In this document: positions 33,705-46,321 of the stretch, piece by piece
Numbering within the stretch: the first letter of the stretch is position 1
Layout of the letters: each line of letters starts with the position of its first letter
From: Ceriagrion tenellum
Taxonomy: Eukaryota; Arthropoda; Insecta; Odonata; Coenagrionidae
DNA: 64,000 bases
Assembly (NCBI GenBank): GCA_963169105.1
Contig: OY720640.1
Location: 54,623,527 to 54,687,526, forward strand
Direction of reading: 5' to 3'
Translations under genes and position numbers: made by a program
The notes under the pieces: model-generated
What the model saw: only the letters and a program-made list of their open reading frames with translations
Databases searched by the model: none
What the model was told of the DNA's origin: nothing

Positions 33705-34126
33705 TACATGGGTTGGCTAAAAAGTAATGTCCCACAATTTACTTTCAAAAACTATTTTTTCTAGAAAAATGAAATTTACTCTTATGAATGAATGATGTTT
33801 TATCTACTCAATCTAGTTCTCACATAATCTCCAAGTTCTATTGCCTTCCTCTAGTGATTCACTCGGGTGTGTATGCCCTGTTGGTACCAGTCCTCTCTCT
33901 GCTTATGGAGCCAGATTTTTATTACCTTGTCAGTCACCACCTCGTCTCCTTCAAAATGTTTTCTACAAATTTTATCTTTTTGTGGCCCAAATAAGTGGCA
34001 GTAAAAGGGAGCAAAATCAGGGCTGTACGGTGGATGGATTAGCACTGTTCAACCCAATTTTGTGATGTGTTCATAAGTCCTGAAATTTGTGTGAGGACGA
34101 GCGTTATCTTGTCGAATCAAAACGTC
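33705..34126 (-). mobile_element. Mariner element, 3' half only
   Basis: After a TA at 33705-33706 comes the terminal-repeat-like CATGGGTTGGCTAAAAAGTA, then the end of a minus-strand transposase gene. The element stops being recognisable upstream of codon DVLIRQDNARPH (about 34126), so the first half of the transposase and the other terminal repeat are missing or too changed to see. Confidence 0.7.
33800..34126 (-). pseudogene. Mariner transposase C-terminal remnant
   Basis: One frame runs from DVLIRQDNARPH through ITKLG, VLIHPPYSPDFAP, CHLFGPQKDK, KHFEGDEVV and WYQQGI to AIELGDYV and a TAA at 33800-33802. The second catalytic Asp (in QDNARPH) is kept. The third, expected 35 residues on in the PSDYHLF motif, is replaced by Tyr (PFYCHLF), so the active site is broken. 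Two expected Trp codons are stops: TGA after ITKLG and TAG after RVNH, both one G-to-A change from TGG. The first catalytic Asp region was not found. Confidence 0.75.
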
Positions 34127-34348
34127 CCCTAGGTTGTTATGGCGCCGAAGCCGCATTAAAGCCGCGCAGAAGACGCTGCTCCTTGCACTCAAACATAACC
34201 CAGGGTTCTGAGACTTGCATTGGTTGTAGATGGACAAAAAATGGGGCAATGCTGTTTGGGAATCCCTCGTAGTAGATTTAACCTTGCAAAAGTCCGCGCT
34301 TATTAAGTAACTTGACCTCAAAATAAGGGATACTTTGTTAAGTTTTCT

Positions 34349-34451
34349 CACAATTGAATTTCAGTACACCGACCTAGGTTTCGATACATCTTAACTTGAG
34401 AATACATAAGCTGTGTCGAAATCTAGGTCATTGTATCGAAATAAAATTGTG
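34349..34451 (+). repeat. Hairpin with decayed hammerhead-like core
   Basis: Imperfect 39-base inverted arms at 34349-34387 and 34413-34451 share GACCTAG, TTTCGA and CAATT blocks. Inside, on the + strand, CTTGAGA (34395-34401; CTGATGA expected) is followed by a possible stem II and GAAA (34418-34421), then ATCTAGGTC, in which A34421-C34423 can pair with G34426-T34428 around a two-base loop with C at the cleavage position. The arrangement is that of the 2.8 and 5.2 kb motifs with a mutated core. Confidence 0.45.
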
Positions 34452-34689
34452 TGGAAATTTTACTAAGTATTTGTTATTCTGAGATCATGTTATCTACTCG
34501 CAATATCCATTAGATATCGACGGATACGTTATATTTCAATCGCTCAATAAGACTATACTGTTTAATAATTAACCAAGTGTAAATGTAAAGTAGTGGTTTA
34601 TTGCTACGGGCCGATTTCACGCATCAATTTACTTTGTTTAGACTGATCAACTATACTGTCAACTAAATAGTAGGCGTTTCGATTTAAAT

Positions 34690-34792
34690 ACGGTGAAACC
34701 CCTCTAAACTACCACTATCATCAAGCGACCAGCTCTCACAACGACCATTTTTCAGCGGAACCGTCGTTGGTTGCTTGATTCAGGTTGCACTG
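34690..34792. mobile_element. Pogo/Tigger-like MITE
   Basis: The left end TACGGTGAAACCCCTCTAAA and the right end, read inverted as TACAGTGCAACCTGAATCAA, form inverted termini of the ACAGTGAAACCT type seen in pogo/Tigger-like elements. The interior is about 60 bases with no coding content. Confidence 0.5.
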
Positions 34793-34970
34793 TATGTGCA
34801 CGTCAAATAAATAAGCATTCAGATTTCCCAGGAGCAACTAAATTATGAGGAAATAAGCGCCGTATGTATAGGTTCAAACAAAACCTTCGCTTCAGGAGCT
34901 TTTCCTTTTTTCAAAATCAGTCGCCCGTTCATATGCATAATGTGTACTCCTAGAAACTGAACTCCTGTAA

Positions 34971-35027
34971 AACGACCATTTTTCAGCGGAACCGTCGGTT
35001 TATCGCTTAATACAGGTTTCACTGTGT
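34971..35027. mobile_element. Second right end of the pogo-like element
   Basis: AACGACCATTTTTCAGCGGA and the next seven bases (34971-34997) are identical to 34740-34766, and the following bases, read inverted as ACAGTGAAACCTGTATTAAG, form another terminus. It is either the end of a longer element starting at 34690 with the short one nested in it, or a separate truncated copy. Confidence 0.5.
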
Positions 35028-37465
35028 TAGGTAACTGTTAAATTGCACCATCTCTTTAGTTTTTACATCTTTTGGACGTATCGTTGTTGTAGCTCCAGCT
35101 ATTAAACAATAAGATAACAAAACAACTGAATAATGAATAATAAGTCTATGATGCGGATCAATTGGCTTATAGGAGTCATAGAGTATCAATACAAATGTTT
35201 GTTAGCAGATTTTTCTATCGTGTATTGCTGTTCCTATGGGCGTATTGCCCTGTGAATCGTTTCTTTGACTCATTTTTTTTAAAGTTGTTTTTAGGTTTGC
35301 CTTATTTGATAGCGTTATTAAGTGTAATAATGTCTGAGACAGTTTATTAAATTTTACACCCGCTCTTCACTAATGAAGTTTTGCCGTCTTCTCGTATATC
35401 ATGAGAAGAAAGAGCGTTGGTTTTCGTATTCGTCATGACGTGAAAGGAATTCGCAGGAACTCTTCGGAGTCCGAGGAAAGAAAAGGGTGAGATTAAAGCT
35501 TTCAATATTCTCACAGGATTGATGCAGGAGGGTTGATCCAATCAAAAAGTGCTTTCTGAAGCGGCGTTACTCTTCCCCGGCATTGTTCCTTATGCGTCGC
35601 CCTTTTTATTTTCGTCTTATTCGGAGAGAGAGCCGTTCCCTTGCGAGGTCTTCCGTCTCCAAGTATCGCCTATTAAGGGAATCTCTCTCTTCCTCCATCG
35701 GCACCGAAATCGTTCCACCTTCGCCGCCCGTTCAAATAAGATCTCTCTCTGCGCGAACATTTTTTTCCATTTTGGTGAACCATTTACGCGACATCAATAC
35801 AAAGGAGCGCTCGCGTATCGGGGAAATGGCGATACCATTTCTGACTTCACCATTTAAAAGGCCTTATCGGCGGGGGGTAATGCGGTTTGTTGGTCACTGC
35901 CGCTGCTGAGAAAACACCCCTACAAGGTAATTATTCTTTCCTGGCGAGCTCCGATCCGCTTATTTGGGCACGCTTAATCAGCTCATGCAAAGCCTAATTC
36001 GAATGGCATGTAGGCGAGTCGGACGCATTAGGTTTTTGCGTAAGTTCGAACGTTGACTCAATTCTTTACCTTTTCAGTCGGTGTCATCGTTTCGTTTCAA
36101 TGTGTTTGTAGAATGTTTACCGCATATTGCGACATGTAAAATTTATATTAATATCGACAGTTGTTGAGTATGATTTGGACACCCCATTATGTAGAAATAT
36201 GTAAAAAAAAGTCGCTCTTCCTGTCGCACGTATTCGTCGCTAGGTTTCATAAAACTTTAAAACGGTGTTGTGTGTCATATTTCGTCATTAATTCGAACCC
36301 CATGGAAGTCTTTAAATACCTTAGTCCCGTTGTTATATATAGCTCTGCTTCCAGCCTTTTTAGAAGACACATTTTTCTCTTCTCTCATACCAAGGACTGT
36401 TGGTATTCTTGACCTGGGTTTTTGGCTCTACATTTGGTGCCATTACCCTCTCCCGCGGTGATGTGTTTTTTCGCCGTGGACGCTGAGGCTCGGACTCCAG
36501 ATTTCGGGTCAGGCCGGTTCCTGCTAAATAAGTTCGACCTCTCGACGGGGCTTCTATAGTTGGTATTAACTTTCTGTGGCACCAGCCAGCGGATTTAAGC
36601 CGTTATTTTTCGACTGTATAAACGATTTGTGAACGAAGTTTGAGGTAAAAGTCTTTTACCGTCCAGATTATTTTCCAGTTTTCGGTTGAAAGTATGATGC
36701 GTAGTTATGTTTCCTTATTCTTCGTTATGCATACAAATTTCTGAGGTTGAATCAGAATAATGTGATTCGTGAAGAAAGAAGCTTTAGCCAAACGCTAACC
36801 TGGCCTTTTCCTAAGATTGTCGAAGACCATCGTGTACTCTGTCGACGGCCTTGGGCGAATCATTTAATTAGACTAATAACAAAGAACATGGAAAGGTGTA
36901 TAGTCAGCGTGAGATAATTGAGACCATGCCATGCCTGGAAATTATACATGAAAATAATCATTTGATTTTGCCTGAAAATGGGACTGGTAACGTAAGTTGA
37001 ATAAATTGCTCGCTTAACTCGTTCTTCTAACGGTGTTTCGTTAGGCTCGGTATTGTTCACGTTCTGGAAAGTTATTAATGTTATCTTACGTTTTTAATTT
37101 CCAACGAGTCTTCCAGAAGATTACAAAACACAATGGTTGAGGTGGCTAGGCATTTCGGAAGTAACTGGATTCTTAGGTTATTAGCTTACTCAGTGATAGA
37201 GGTTAAACGCCAACCTCTTTCTGTGGTCATCGATTTTTTCTGTATTCGGAATATTTTAAAGTTATTTTATCTCTTATTTATAAGTTATCTCTTTATGGAA
37301 CTATCAACATAAAAAATTGATAAAGTATTCTGAATCTATTTTGTCAATTAAAACATATTTTAATATTAATAGTCTCATTTATTTCTTGAATATACAACCA
37401 TAAATCGAATTATATCAGTACTAAAACTGTAATTAAATGGATACATGTGATATTCCGTATAGTAG
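35028..37465. other. Non-coding stretch, nothing recognised
   Basis: A balanced-composition patch at 35540-35910 yields frames of 102 and 108 codons in two + frames, Ser/Arg/Phe-rich and without family resemblance. No repeats were recognised. Confidence 0.45.
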
Positions 37466-37469
37466 TAAT

Positions 37470-37612
37470 CATTCGCATTGACCGGGACTTGATCCCGGCA
37501 ATTTCGCGGCAAATACTTTAGACAGGTTAGCTACTGAGGCACACTTATCCCTTGTGGATTTTTGCGGATGACTCTGGTAATACCGAGGCTAGTCCTGGTA
37601 TCTTCAAAAGTT
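37470..37612 (-). repeat. tRNA-like SINE, family of 51090, copy
   Basis: On the minus strand the order is GGACTAGCCTCGGTATTACC, GAGTCATCCGC, AATCCACAAGGG, an A-box region (GCCTCAGTAGCTAACCTG) and a B box (CGGGATCAAGTCCCGG). The 5' block, the TCCACA-GGG block and the tRNA-like part match the 51.1 kb copy in the same order, although the long inverted arms are not preserved here. Confidence 0.6.
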
Positions 37613-37758
37613 GTTTGATTAATGCTATCATTATTTGACACAATAATTCGTATAGTAGCACATTTTTTTGAAACCACAAACATTTGATACTGGTGACCAG
37701 GATAAGGTCGCATTTTTCTTACTCAAGGCGTTTAAATCTGGCGCAGCCGGCGTTATTT

Positions 37759-38231
37759 CATCTACATGTACGAAATACCATGAAAACCACCGCTAGGGTA
37801 CGTAGCGCGGGGTGATTCCACTCCAGGTATGCAGCATTGATGCCTGTTCAACTCAGAACCGCGCACTTTTCCCTGGTCGCCAGGCGCAGGTCAATAGCTG
37901 TCAGAATAACAATGCGTTGTCAAACCTGAAATTAGGAGAGTGCTATGTAGACTGAAATGAACCACTAGTATGTAGACTAATCCATGAAATGATATGAACC
38001 ATGGAAGACTAGTTGTGGTACAACTAATGATTAGTACTATTACTGCGATTGATTAATAGTCGTAGCAGGTACCAAATCATGCCGGAAGCTAAATCGAGCC
38101 GGAAACTTCATGGGAGTGAGTTGTTTGTAACAATGGTGGGATATTTGGTTTACTATGTAAAAAACCTACTAAACCTAGCGAGGGTCTAAGTTTCATAGAG
38201 CCAATCTATCGTAACTATTATGGTCCCTTTA
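37759..38231 (-). repeat. Short interspersed repeat with LINE-like tail, copy 2
   Basis: Left end CATCTACATGTACGAAATAC is the inverted LINE-like tail. Shared blocks with copy 1 (28038) and copy 3 (63621) include CGGGGTGATTCCACTCCAGG, AACCGCGCAC, GGCGCAGG, AATTAGGAGAGTGCTATGTA and the far-end AACTATTATGGTCCCTTT. About 470 bases, no open frame. Confidence 0.65.
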
Positions 38232-38389
38232 TGTCATGGAATATCATTTGCCATGGGGTCTGTCATCTATAGATTACGTTTGAGCATTCTTATGCCAAGC
38301 ACGCCTGAAGATCGCATGGCTATGGTATTTCGACTGGAAAAATAATCGTGCTTTAATTTCCTTCCGCGTGGGTTATTTCGCCTGATCGG

Positions 38390-39080
38390 TCTCGGCGATC
38401 GGTAGGAACCGTCTGTAGACTGCGTGTGCTCTCCTTGTGAGCGAGACTCGGAACTTTTCCCCCGTCGCGGAGCATGAAACGACCAGTATCTCGATGGGAA
38501 TCCAAAAATGCTCTTCCTCCAGCCTTCCTTCCCTTCCCCCTCCTCCCCATCATGATAGCCGATGCACCCCTTGTTCCCTTCGGAGAGCCTTCGTCGCAAC
38601 GGCTATCTCCACCGGCGGGATTAGCCCGAATCAAAGTTAACAATGGTCGTCAATTTTCTCCGTCCCTTTCAGGATAATGGGGTAGCAAAGGAGGGGAACA
38701 GGGAGTCCGCTCATCCCGCCCTTTCGATTTCCGCCCATTTTTCCGCCTCGCTGCCAACCACTCCTCCCGTCTTAAATAAGAACGGAGGATGAGGATTCGC
38801 TTGTTGGTCGGGATTGTTCCGCGGCTCGATAGCGATCTAATCTAATCCGCGAGAGCGCCCACCTTTTTCAATGGCCTTATTTATTTCTCATTCGGATGGA
38901 GGTCCCTTTACCGATCGCGACACTTCCTCTCGTGGTGAAATGGTTTCCTCGTTCTTCTTGTCAACGTCTTTCCCACATCATTTGATCGCCTCCCGGGGGC
39001 CTTATTCAGCTGCTCGATTCTACGTGGCATCGGATTGACAGTCTCTCGTCTGTGACGACATTTTGATGTCACAGCCTCGA
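38390..39080. other. GC-rich, CpG-containing stretch
   Basis: GC-rich relative to its surroundings, pyrimidine-rich at 38500-38590. Overlapping frames of 60-110 codons in both directions show no conserved motif. It could be a CpG island; no neighbouring exon supports a promoter. Confidence 0.4.
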
Positions 39081-41555
39081 AAACTTCTAGTTGGGCCTTA
39101 ATAAAGAAAAGTTTTGTCGGAAGCTTTGACATCACGTCCATGGATTATATAAGGGTCGACTTGTCGAGTCCCTACTGAAGGAGACCCCAGCTCCCGTTAG
39201 TTTATGCATGCTACCGATAAGGGCGCGTGATGTTCTTCATTCCCCCGGTTCAGTCGAAGCTTGGTAAATGTGCGGATGTGAGGCCTTACCCTGCTTACTA
39301 ATAAATCAGCTACACTACCTGGTAGTCAACTAAACAAATTCAAAGTCTTAACGCGGCCATCATGGTCTCCTATTGATGACGAGAAGAACGACATTAAACC
39401 TTTCTCGTCTAAAGTGCAGTGCAAAAGTATCGTACGCTGCCGAACTGATATATAGTATAACTGTACTCGTGTCTCTCTTGCTTCGTCGCGTCTAACAGTT
39501 TTGGAGACAGAGATTTGGTTTAAAATAGTATCCTTCGTGTCGTACTTAAACTCATCTGATATGAATTTTTAAAGTAATCTAGGTCTGCCTTGTAGCCTCA
39601 GCCCCTTTCGGAGTAGACCATCCCCCCCCCGTCTGGTCGTCCCTTTTACCCCGCCCTCGCACCCACTCTTCGCTCTCTCCCCCGTACACATGGCCACCCT
39701 CGTCCGTCTAAACAACCACTCCTTGGCTGTGAGATGCGGCAATCCCAAAACCGACTGTCAGGCTGCACCTGTACTTCCTCAAAAACGCTCCCATACCCTC
39801 CTCTGCCCCCTCCGACTCGTCCTCTCAGAATATAATCCCTCTCCATCTCTCTTGGGATTGGTGGTGGGAAGTGACGGAGGATTAGAAATAGAAAAGATTT
39901 GTCCAGGATTAATAATGTGCGGTGGTGCGATGCTCTTGTTCCAATTTTGGCGGGGTAAGCGAGCCACGCATTTCTAATCATGCCGCTGTATTCAAGTGAA
40001 TGTGTCTCTTCGTATGTATATCGCGTGCGGTGCTTAATTTTGGCCGCCTTTGGCTCTATTTTTCACCGTCACATATTACGTGTGAGGAAATCGACCTAAA
40101 ATCATGTACTCTATCTGCTATTTCATTAATTAAATATTCGTTTGTTACTGATGGTAGACACTTTGATGTAGGATCGGAGGTTCTTAAATAAATGAAGAAT
40201 ATATGAAGGGTTGCGATTAATTAAAGTGTGGAGTACGCAAATTTTTATTATATTCGAGTTTGTAATAAGGCAGGGTCGATGCCTTTATTTCTCTGTTTTA
40301 CATGGTACATCGCTTTGAGTGAGTGTAACCACCAGAATAAATGTCACGAAAACAATGCCCACCACTGTACGACGCATTGGTGAACTGTGATGAGAAAATG
40401 TGACTTTGCACCTTCAAATAACTATGTCTAAGGCCGTGTCACGCGGAGTTTGAAACTTATTGACAGAGGGTGTCATTGCGTTTTCTTTCACAAGCCCCAG
40501 TAATGATTTCGCAGTAACTTTGGCAACCAATCCCAATATGCGTTATGTAAGATATAAAACTGCGACGCATCCTAGGAGGCTCTCAATGTCAATACCACCT
40601 AGAGATAATACGTGTTAGGCTGGAATGCATTGCATATATTATTCAGGTATTGTTCCATCTTGACAAAATGAAATCCATCCTTCTCATTTTTCAATGTACG
40701 TGAGTCGGCTGTTTTTAATTAAAAATTACTCTTGATCTAGGGAGTGGTTATTCATCTGTCTATACCTTTTTATTGGTTTTTCTATCTATATCCTGCTTTT
40801 GATTGTTATACATATATTGCAATGCGGGAGAGTGCGTCATTTTTATTTCTACTGACGTTCATATCGCAGTTTCTTCTCTGCCCTCTTGAGCATCTGACAA
40901 AGTCGGTGATATTTGTTCGTTGCCTGAACTTTTTTCTTTTACCCTTCTTTTGAAGTGTTCTAATTATTTGCTACAACCTGGAGATAAATCAGTTGATTTG
41001 TCGCAGGAAATGTTTTACATTCTTTGAAAATACGGAGTTGGTGATCATCGGCACTTATTTCTATGAAGGCCCAAAGAGTGACCGTCCATGAATTGGGCTC
41101 TCAGTTGTGCTTCTCCCTGGTGAGTTTGCCCTCTCTCCCCGTCAGTGTTTGGAATAGAAGGGGATCGCTCTCTGTAATTGCACTTTTATCTCGATAGGTA
41201 AAAGAATGGGGGACCTTTTTTCCTCCCCTCCGGTCGTTTTTAGGAGATAGTGAGAGTGAGAGAATCGCTCCTTGGGGGATAATGATCACAGTTCACTGTT
41301 CCAAAGCTCCAATCTTCGCCCCGGGACCTCGGGTCCATGACTCTTTGAGCCGTTCGTTTCGAGTGAAAAAGCTATCACCTTCTGCTAAGTTTTGCAAGCG
41401 TAGATTTTTCCAAAAATATTTTAGTTAGTTCAAGCCAGCTCGAGGCTTTTTCGATGTGGGTTCGGCGAAAAGTCTCGGCAGTAGGTTGGGCTTGCTTTGA
41501 TTTGAAGAAGTTGGTGATGTTGGAGATGCTGGAATTTTTTGGCAATTATATTTTA
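39081..41555. other. Non-coding stretch with a GC-rich patch
   Basis: A C/T-rich patch at 39600-39860 gives overlapping frames of 95 (+) and 111 (-) codons without family resemblance. The remainder is AT-rich and unassigned. Confidence 0.45.
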
Positions 41556-41559
41556 AGTA

Positions 41560-41960
41560 TTCTACCGGTAAAGGTAGGTTTTTTTGAATGCCGGAGAATC
41601 CCCTCCCAGTTTTATACACTTTTAGGGGCCTATCTTGCTCTAGTATATACTTTTTCGCCTCAACATATAATCCACCCTTCTTCTTCCCGTCCATAAAACC
41701 TATTCCCTTTCTTCCTCTTCCCCGCTGGCCCAGCATCCTTCCCTCTATCACATTCTTGGGCAACCCCTTGCCACTTATAACATCTTTCAGCCACCTACTC
41801 TTCAGGTTCTGAGTTCCATTCAAAATTTTCCTTTCCATGCCTACCATCTCAAGCACTTCCTCGTTAGTCTTCCTTTCCGTCCACCTCACCTTTTCCATCC
41901 TTCTCCACACCCTCATCTCGAATGCCTGCAGCCTATTGTTGTCAGGTATTCGGGGCCTAT
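41560..41960 (-). mobile_element. RTE-like LINE, C-terminal fragment
   Basis: Within a 219-codon minus-strand frame, residues 51-160 (about 41934-41605) read RLQAFEMRVWRRMEKVRWTE, RKTNEEVLEMVG, SRWLKDVISGKGLPKNVIEG and QRGRGRKGIGFMD, a close fit to the C-terminal tail of insect RTE-like LINEs. The first 45 residues and the last 60 of the open frame are not LINE-like and are chance extensions. Stops are absent in the matching part, so it is the least decayed of the three RTE fragments. A CTACCGGTAAAGGTAG motif lies just 3'. Confidence 0.75.
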
Positions 41961-42419
41961 AAAGGTGTATGGGGGAGGTAGGAAGAGTTGAAGGCTTCTT
42001 GAAGTTGGTAATGGAATGCAGAATGTGGGGCAAGAGCGGAAGAGAATGAAGAAGAAAGAGTTTGGAAAGTGTAAAGGTAGTCAAGAGGAGCTAAAAAAAG
42101 GAACTAAACACACATTTCCCGTCATGCCGTTTCCCATTGTGGTAGACGCAGTTTAATATGTAATTATCAGTTTTATCAGTAAAGCTGTCTCTAGTTTTAT
42201 CCGCTTTAAGGTGGTTGGAGCAATTTTTGCTTGTGTACATTTTGTTTATGTACAGTGGCGGAAGAAATTAACGCAAAATTTTTCGCGCGCCAGAATGCGG
42301 CATTTTTGGGAACTTCTAGGAGCAGTACACACTCGAAAGACTGGCAACACTGAGGAAAACATCGTCTACCGCAAATATTTGAAATCCGCAATGGAACTCA
42401 CATTTGTCGGAGCCTAGAA

Positions 42420-45400
42420 CTTAGTCATCAATCGCCTCATTTTTGAGCTTTCTTCGCAAACTATTTGCACATTCAGTCGCAGCGCATCGCTGTTTGTTTC
42501 AGCATGGTTCTTACGTCGAATGATATCATTTGTACAGAAAGATTGATGATAAAAAATATTCACTATCCCCCCAATCAGTATACTATATGCTAAAATCTTC
42601 ATCTTCTACCACCAAGGGATATTTATTGTGGTCGACTTTCCGAGAATCTTTTTGAATGATGCGTACTGTGTCTGTTTCAAGGAAATAATATAAATCGAGA
42701 TTTATCCGCACCAAATGTCGATTAAAAAAAGATTTAATTAAAATAAGTATTGTCTAAGTAATGTAATTTTTCACATTCCATTTGAGATTGACGAAGTTCC
42801 TTAAACGGATATTTCTTAAATTCAAAACGGATATTTATTAATGAATCATTCTTGACCCAATATAAATCCGTCTTTAGTTCGTCATGATGGGATTGAACTA
42901 TGAAAACATGCGTAAACATATATAATTTCACGAAATAAAAATAAATGTGCTCGCATCGATACCGAATAATCTAGGCATATTTTCCCGATATTTCTTTCAT
43001 CTTATCACAGGAAGCTTGGTGACGAGCTGTCCACTGCTAAGCTTTATCTAGTAAATATAGGATATACGAATAAACATTCAGAAAAGTTTACCCAAATTAG
43101 GTGTAGTTATGGATAAACAACTCTATTACGTCTGATTGCATACTATCTTACATGCTTAGCTATAAATTCGCCGCACATATAAAATTAACAAAAAGCCTTT
43201 TAAATGAGTTCAGTTAGGAGTAAAATATCATTAATGAGATAAATTAATAGGTAACGGTTAATGTTGTAGCTGTCAGATGTATTTGGCTAGCTAAAGAGTG
43301 GTCCGTGTTCGATTTTTAATGAACGCAAATGAGTGTTTATATAAATTTCCTCATATTGGCGATATGAATGAATGTAGTGTGTAGCTGCAATGACTGGCTG
43401 ATAATATGAAATTTTTTAAATACAAAAGAGATAAAATTTGCCGAATAAAAATAATTTTACTCGACCAGAAATAGAATGAAAAACTCAAAAACGTCTCGAC
43501 CAGGGGTGGGATTTCGGTTCTTTTCTTCTCATTGTCGTTATTGTCATCCAAAAGGCAAGCCGCATTGGTAGGGCAATGCATAAGGTCCTGGGAGCGCACT
43601 CCATTGCTATGTAGCACCCGATCTTTCTTGATGACGATCACGTTTTAGAAATCATGAGCGTACTCAAACAATGTTATTATGAAGAACCATGATTGCGATT
43701 CAGGTTTGCTACCCAGTAACAACTACTGAGCTTTCTTATGACAAGGCGAATTTATGATGATGTTTCGTATCCTTTCGGTGAATTTATTTGCGTCCGAATG
43801 CGTTACTGTGAACTAAGTTACTTTTAAAATGAGTGGTGGTATTGTCTACGAACGTTTAAAATAACTAAAGGATAGGAAAAAGCATACTACTCTCCCAGGA
43901 ATACAAACAGAAAGAAGTAGTTCTCGGATTTCTCCTCATCAGCCCAGGCCATTCCAATCAAACGCCATAGTTCCCCTCATGCATGGGTTTGGAGGCCAGC
44001 TACCTTAAGTATGTGTTAAATCAACGAGCAATCTTGGAGGACTCTTGAGGATCCCTAGAGTTTTCCCCGTGTCTCTACAAAGCTTCACCAATACTAATCC
44101 ATTCAAAATCGGAATGTATGAAGGGCGCATTATATTGATTTGGGAAATAATATGCCTTTAATAAGAGCTTACTTTCCCCTTGTATTGCGGGAGATACCTT
44201 TTCTGCCATAGATAATGTTTTGAACGCCAGGCGTTTAACTCACAGGAAAGAAGTGGTATTTGACTTCTCTTACGCCCTAAAAAGTATTCGACGGGGGCTT
44301 CCAATTTTTCGAAGCGCGATGAGCCTTTTCTTTCTGGTGCAGCAAGTATTTGAAACCTGTTCGTTATTCACAACAACAAACCACCCCAACCATAACCACC
44401 CGGAACTTGGCCAAGGTTTACTGATGACTACTTCATTGAGACGAGCGTCGATAGACGAGCAAGCAGAGCGGACAGCGCAAGCAGACATACTGTTCAAAGT
44501 TTTAGCGGCCTCTCCCAAAATTCTTGGAGGAAAAAAAGATCTTATTAGCCTTTAAGTATGCCTCATTTTTCTCCCAGGCGGAGGAATCGGATAGTAGGTT
44601 TGTAAAAGGCAAAAACATCTGTCGAAAAATTCGACTTCGACTTTCACTCACTGAACTTTTATTTGGTGTTTAAAAGTTTAAAAAAAAAAATTTCTAACTA
44701 CTATCAAACGAAATTCATTAAATTCATGTCCGCTATAATAAGAACTATGTTTTATCAAATGTTTATCAATATTCATTATTCGTCCGCAACTAGGAATACT
44801 TACGAGTTCACAAATGTCAAAATTCTAGGCGGTGGTTCAAAATCAATCATGTAACATAGATGTATTGGGCTGTACGGAGCGCAGCGTTCATTATGAGAAA
44901 AATGCGAGAAACAAACGTTTTTCTACCCTCTCAAACGAAACAATCCCAAATTGAGATGCATTGAGGAAAATCGTGGAGGAAGAATGGGAAATGAACCCAG
45001 TAAGATAATACCAAAATGTGGGAAACTCCATGTCACAAAGACTTGGTCAGGAAATCGAGAATGGAGGGGGATTGATTGATTATTAGGCTAATAAACATCC
45101 ACATTCTTTATGCAAATACCAGCATATTTCTCGATGTTCCTTCGCTGTGCTTATGTGCACACATAGCTCAAATTGAGAGAATTATTTTTAAATTCACTCG
45201 TTCTAAATAAAGCATTATAGTGTCCCTTTTCAACATCCGTTAAAATACATAACCACTAAGAAATGAAATTTATGACCCTGTAAAAAGTCTGTTAATATCT
45301 TCATGTGGGGGCACTCACAACTTTAACTTCCATTGAAGCAATAATATTGCGACGCATTTGAAGAGGAATAGATTCTTTAGCAACGTAGCAATCGTATAAT

Positions 45401-46320
45401 CTTTGATGGTGCACATTCCTAATTTGCACTCCATTGACTACTCTGCGGATTTATGAGGAGTATACAAATGACCATAGGGAAAATATCTAATTACTGCTTA
45501 GTCACTACATGGAAAAGATGATTTTGAGTATTTTATCACTTTCACAGGGGAAGATACGCGATGCATTTTTGTCGGAGTATTACTAAGGCGTGGGTATAAA
45601 AATGCTCCTCATAAAATTTAACTGCGTAATTTTAGCCAAACATTTTTCACTGCGAATATGTCAAATGGTATTTAAGTGATTCATTAATTTACCTTATCCT
45701 CTAAGTATTATTCTCCATCTTCTAAGTTGTACTGTTGAACTACACGGTTAATGTATTGCTCATAGCAAATCTAGAAAACAATGCTGGGAAAGCTTCAAAT
45801 ACCGTTTTCAAGATATTTTGAAGAAAATTCCACACTTGCTTGGTCTCTCACTCAGATAAGTAATCGGTATTTACAAGTTCGGCAGATAGAACCAAACTCT
45901 AATTCCTAATAAAAATAATTGCCCTCTTTACTAAATCATTTCAAAGTAATTTAAAGGTGAATGTAGCATCAGGTAAGGTCACTAAATCGAGTAACTAACA
46001 CAACCAGAGATCCGGTCTATTCCCTCCTTCATGAATAGCTTTTCATTGAGTGGTAAATTGGCAAATGAGTGGATATGAGCATCACCCGACAGACAAGACG
46101 TAGACATCAAGTGGGGCCGAGTACCCGAGAATGGGAAGTAAACGTCTCATTCGACGACCAAGGAGACCGCTCTGATTCTTTTACAAAGCCCGAATATGCG
46201 TAAAACTCACACACTCATGGTTGAGGTCAATATCCATTCCCTGGGCTTTCCGTGGATTCCTGCGAAGTTTTGGCTGCAATAAAGTCACATCGCGTAGATT
46301 AATTATAAAGGCACTAAAAG
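42420..46320. other. Non-coding interior between the Tc1-like ends
   Basis: Almost 4 kb of AT-rich sequence. The largest frames, 111 codons at 44220-44555 (+) and 96 at 43351-43641 (-), have no recognisable domain. No retroelement motifs, long hairpins or simple repeats of note. Confidence 0.45.
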
Positions 46321-46321
46321 A

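Noticed and set aside
41425..42084. Whole 219-codon minus-strand frame as one gene
   Set aside because: Only the middle (about residues 51-160) matches a LINE tail; both ends are chance extensions.
45973..45985. CAGGTAAGG as a further ratchet site
   Set aside because: The sequence before it is not pyrimidine-rich, so no acceptor is present.
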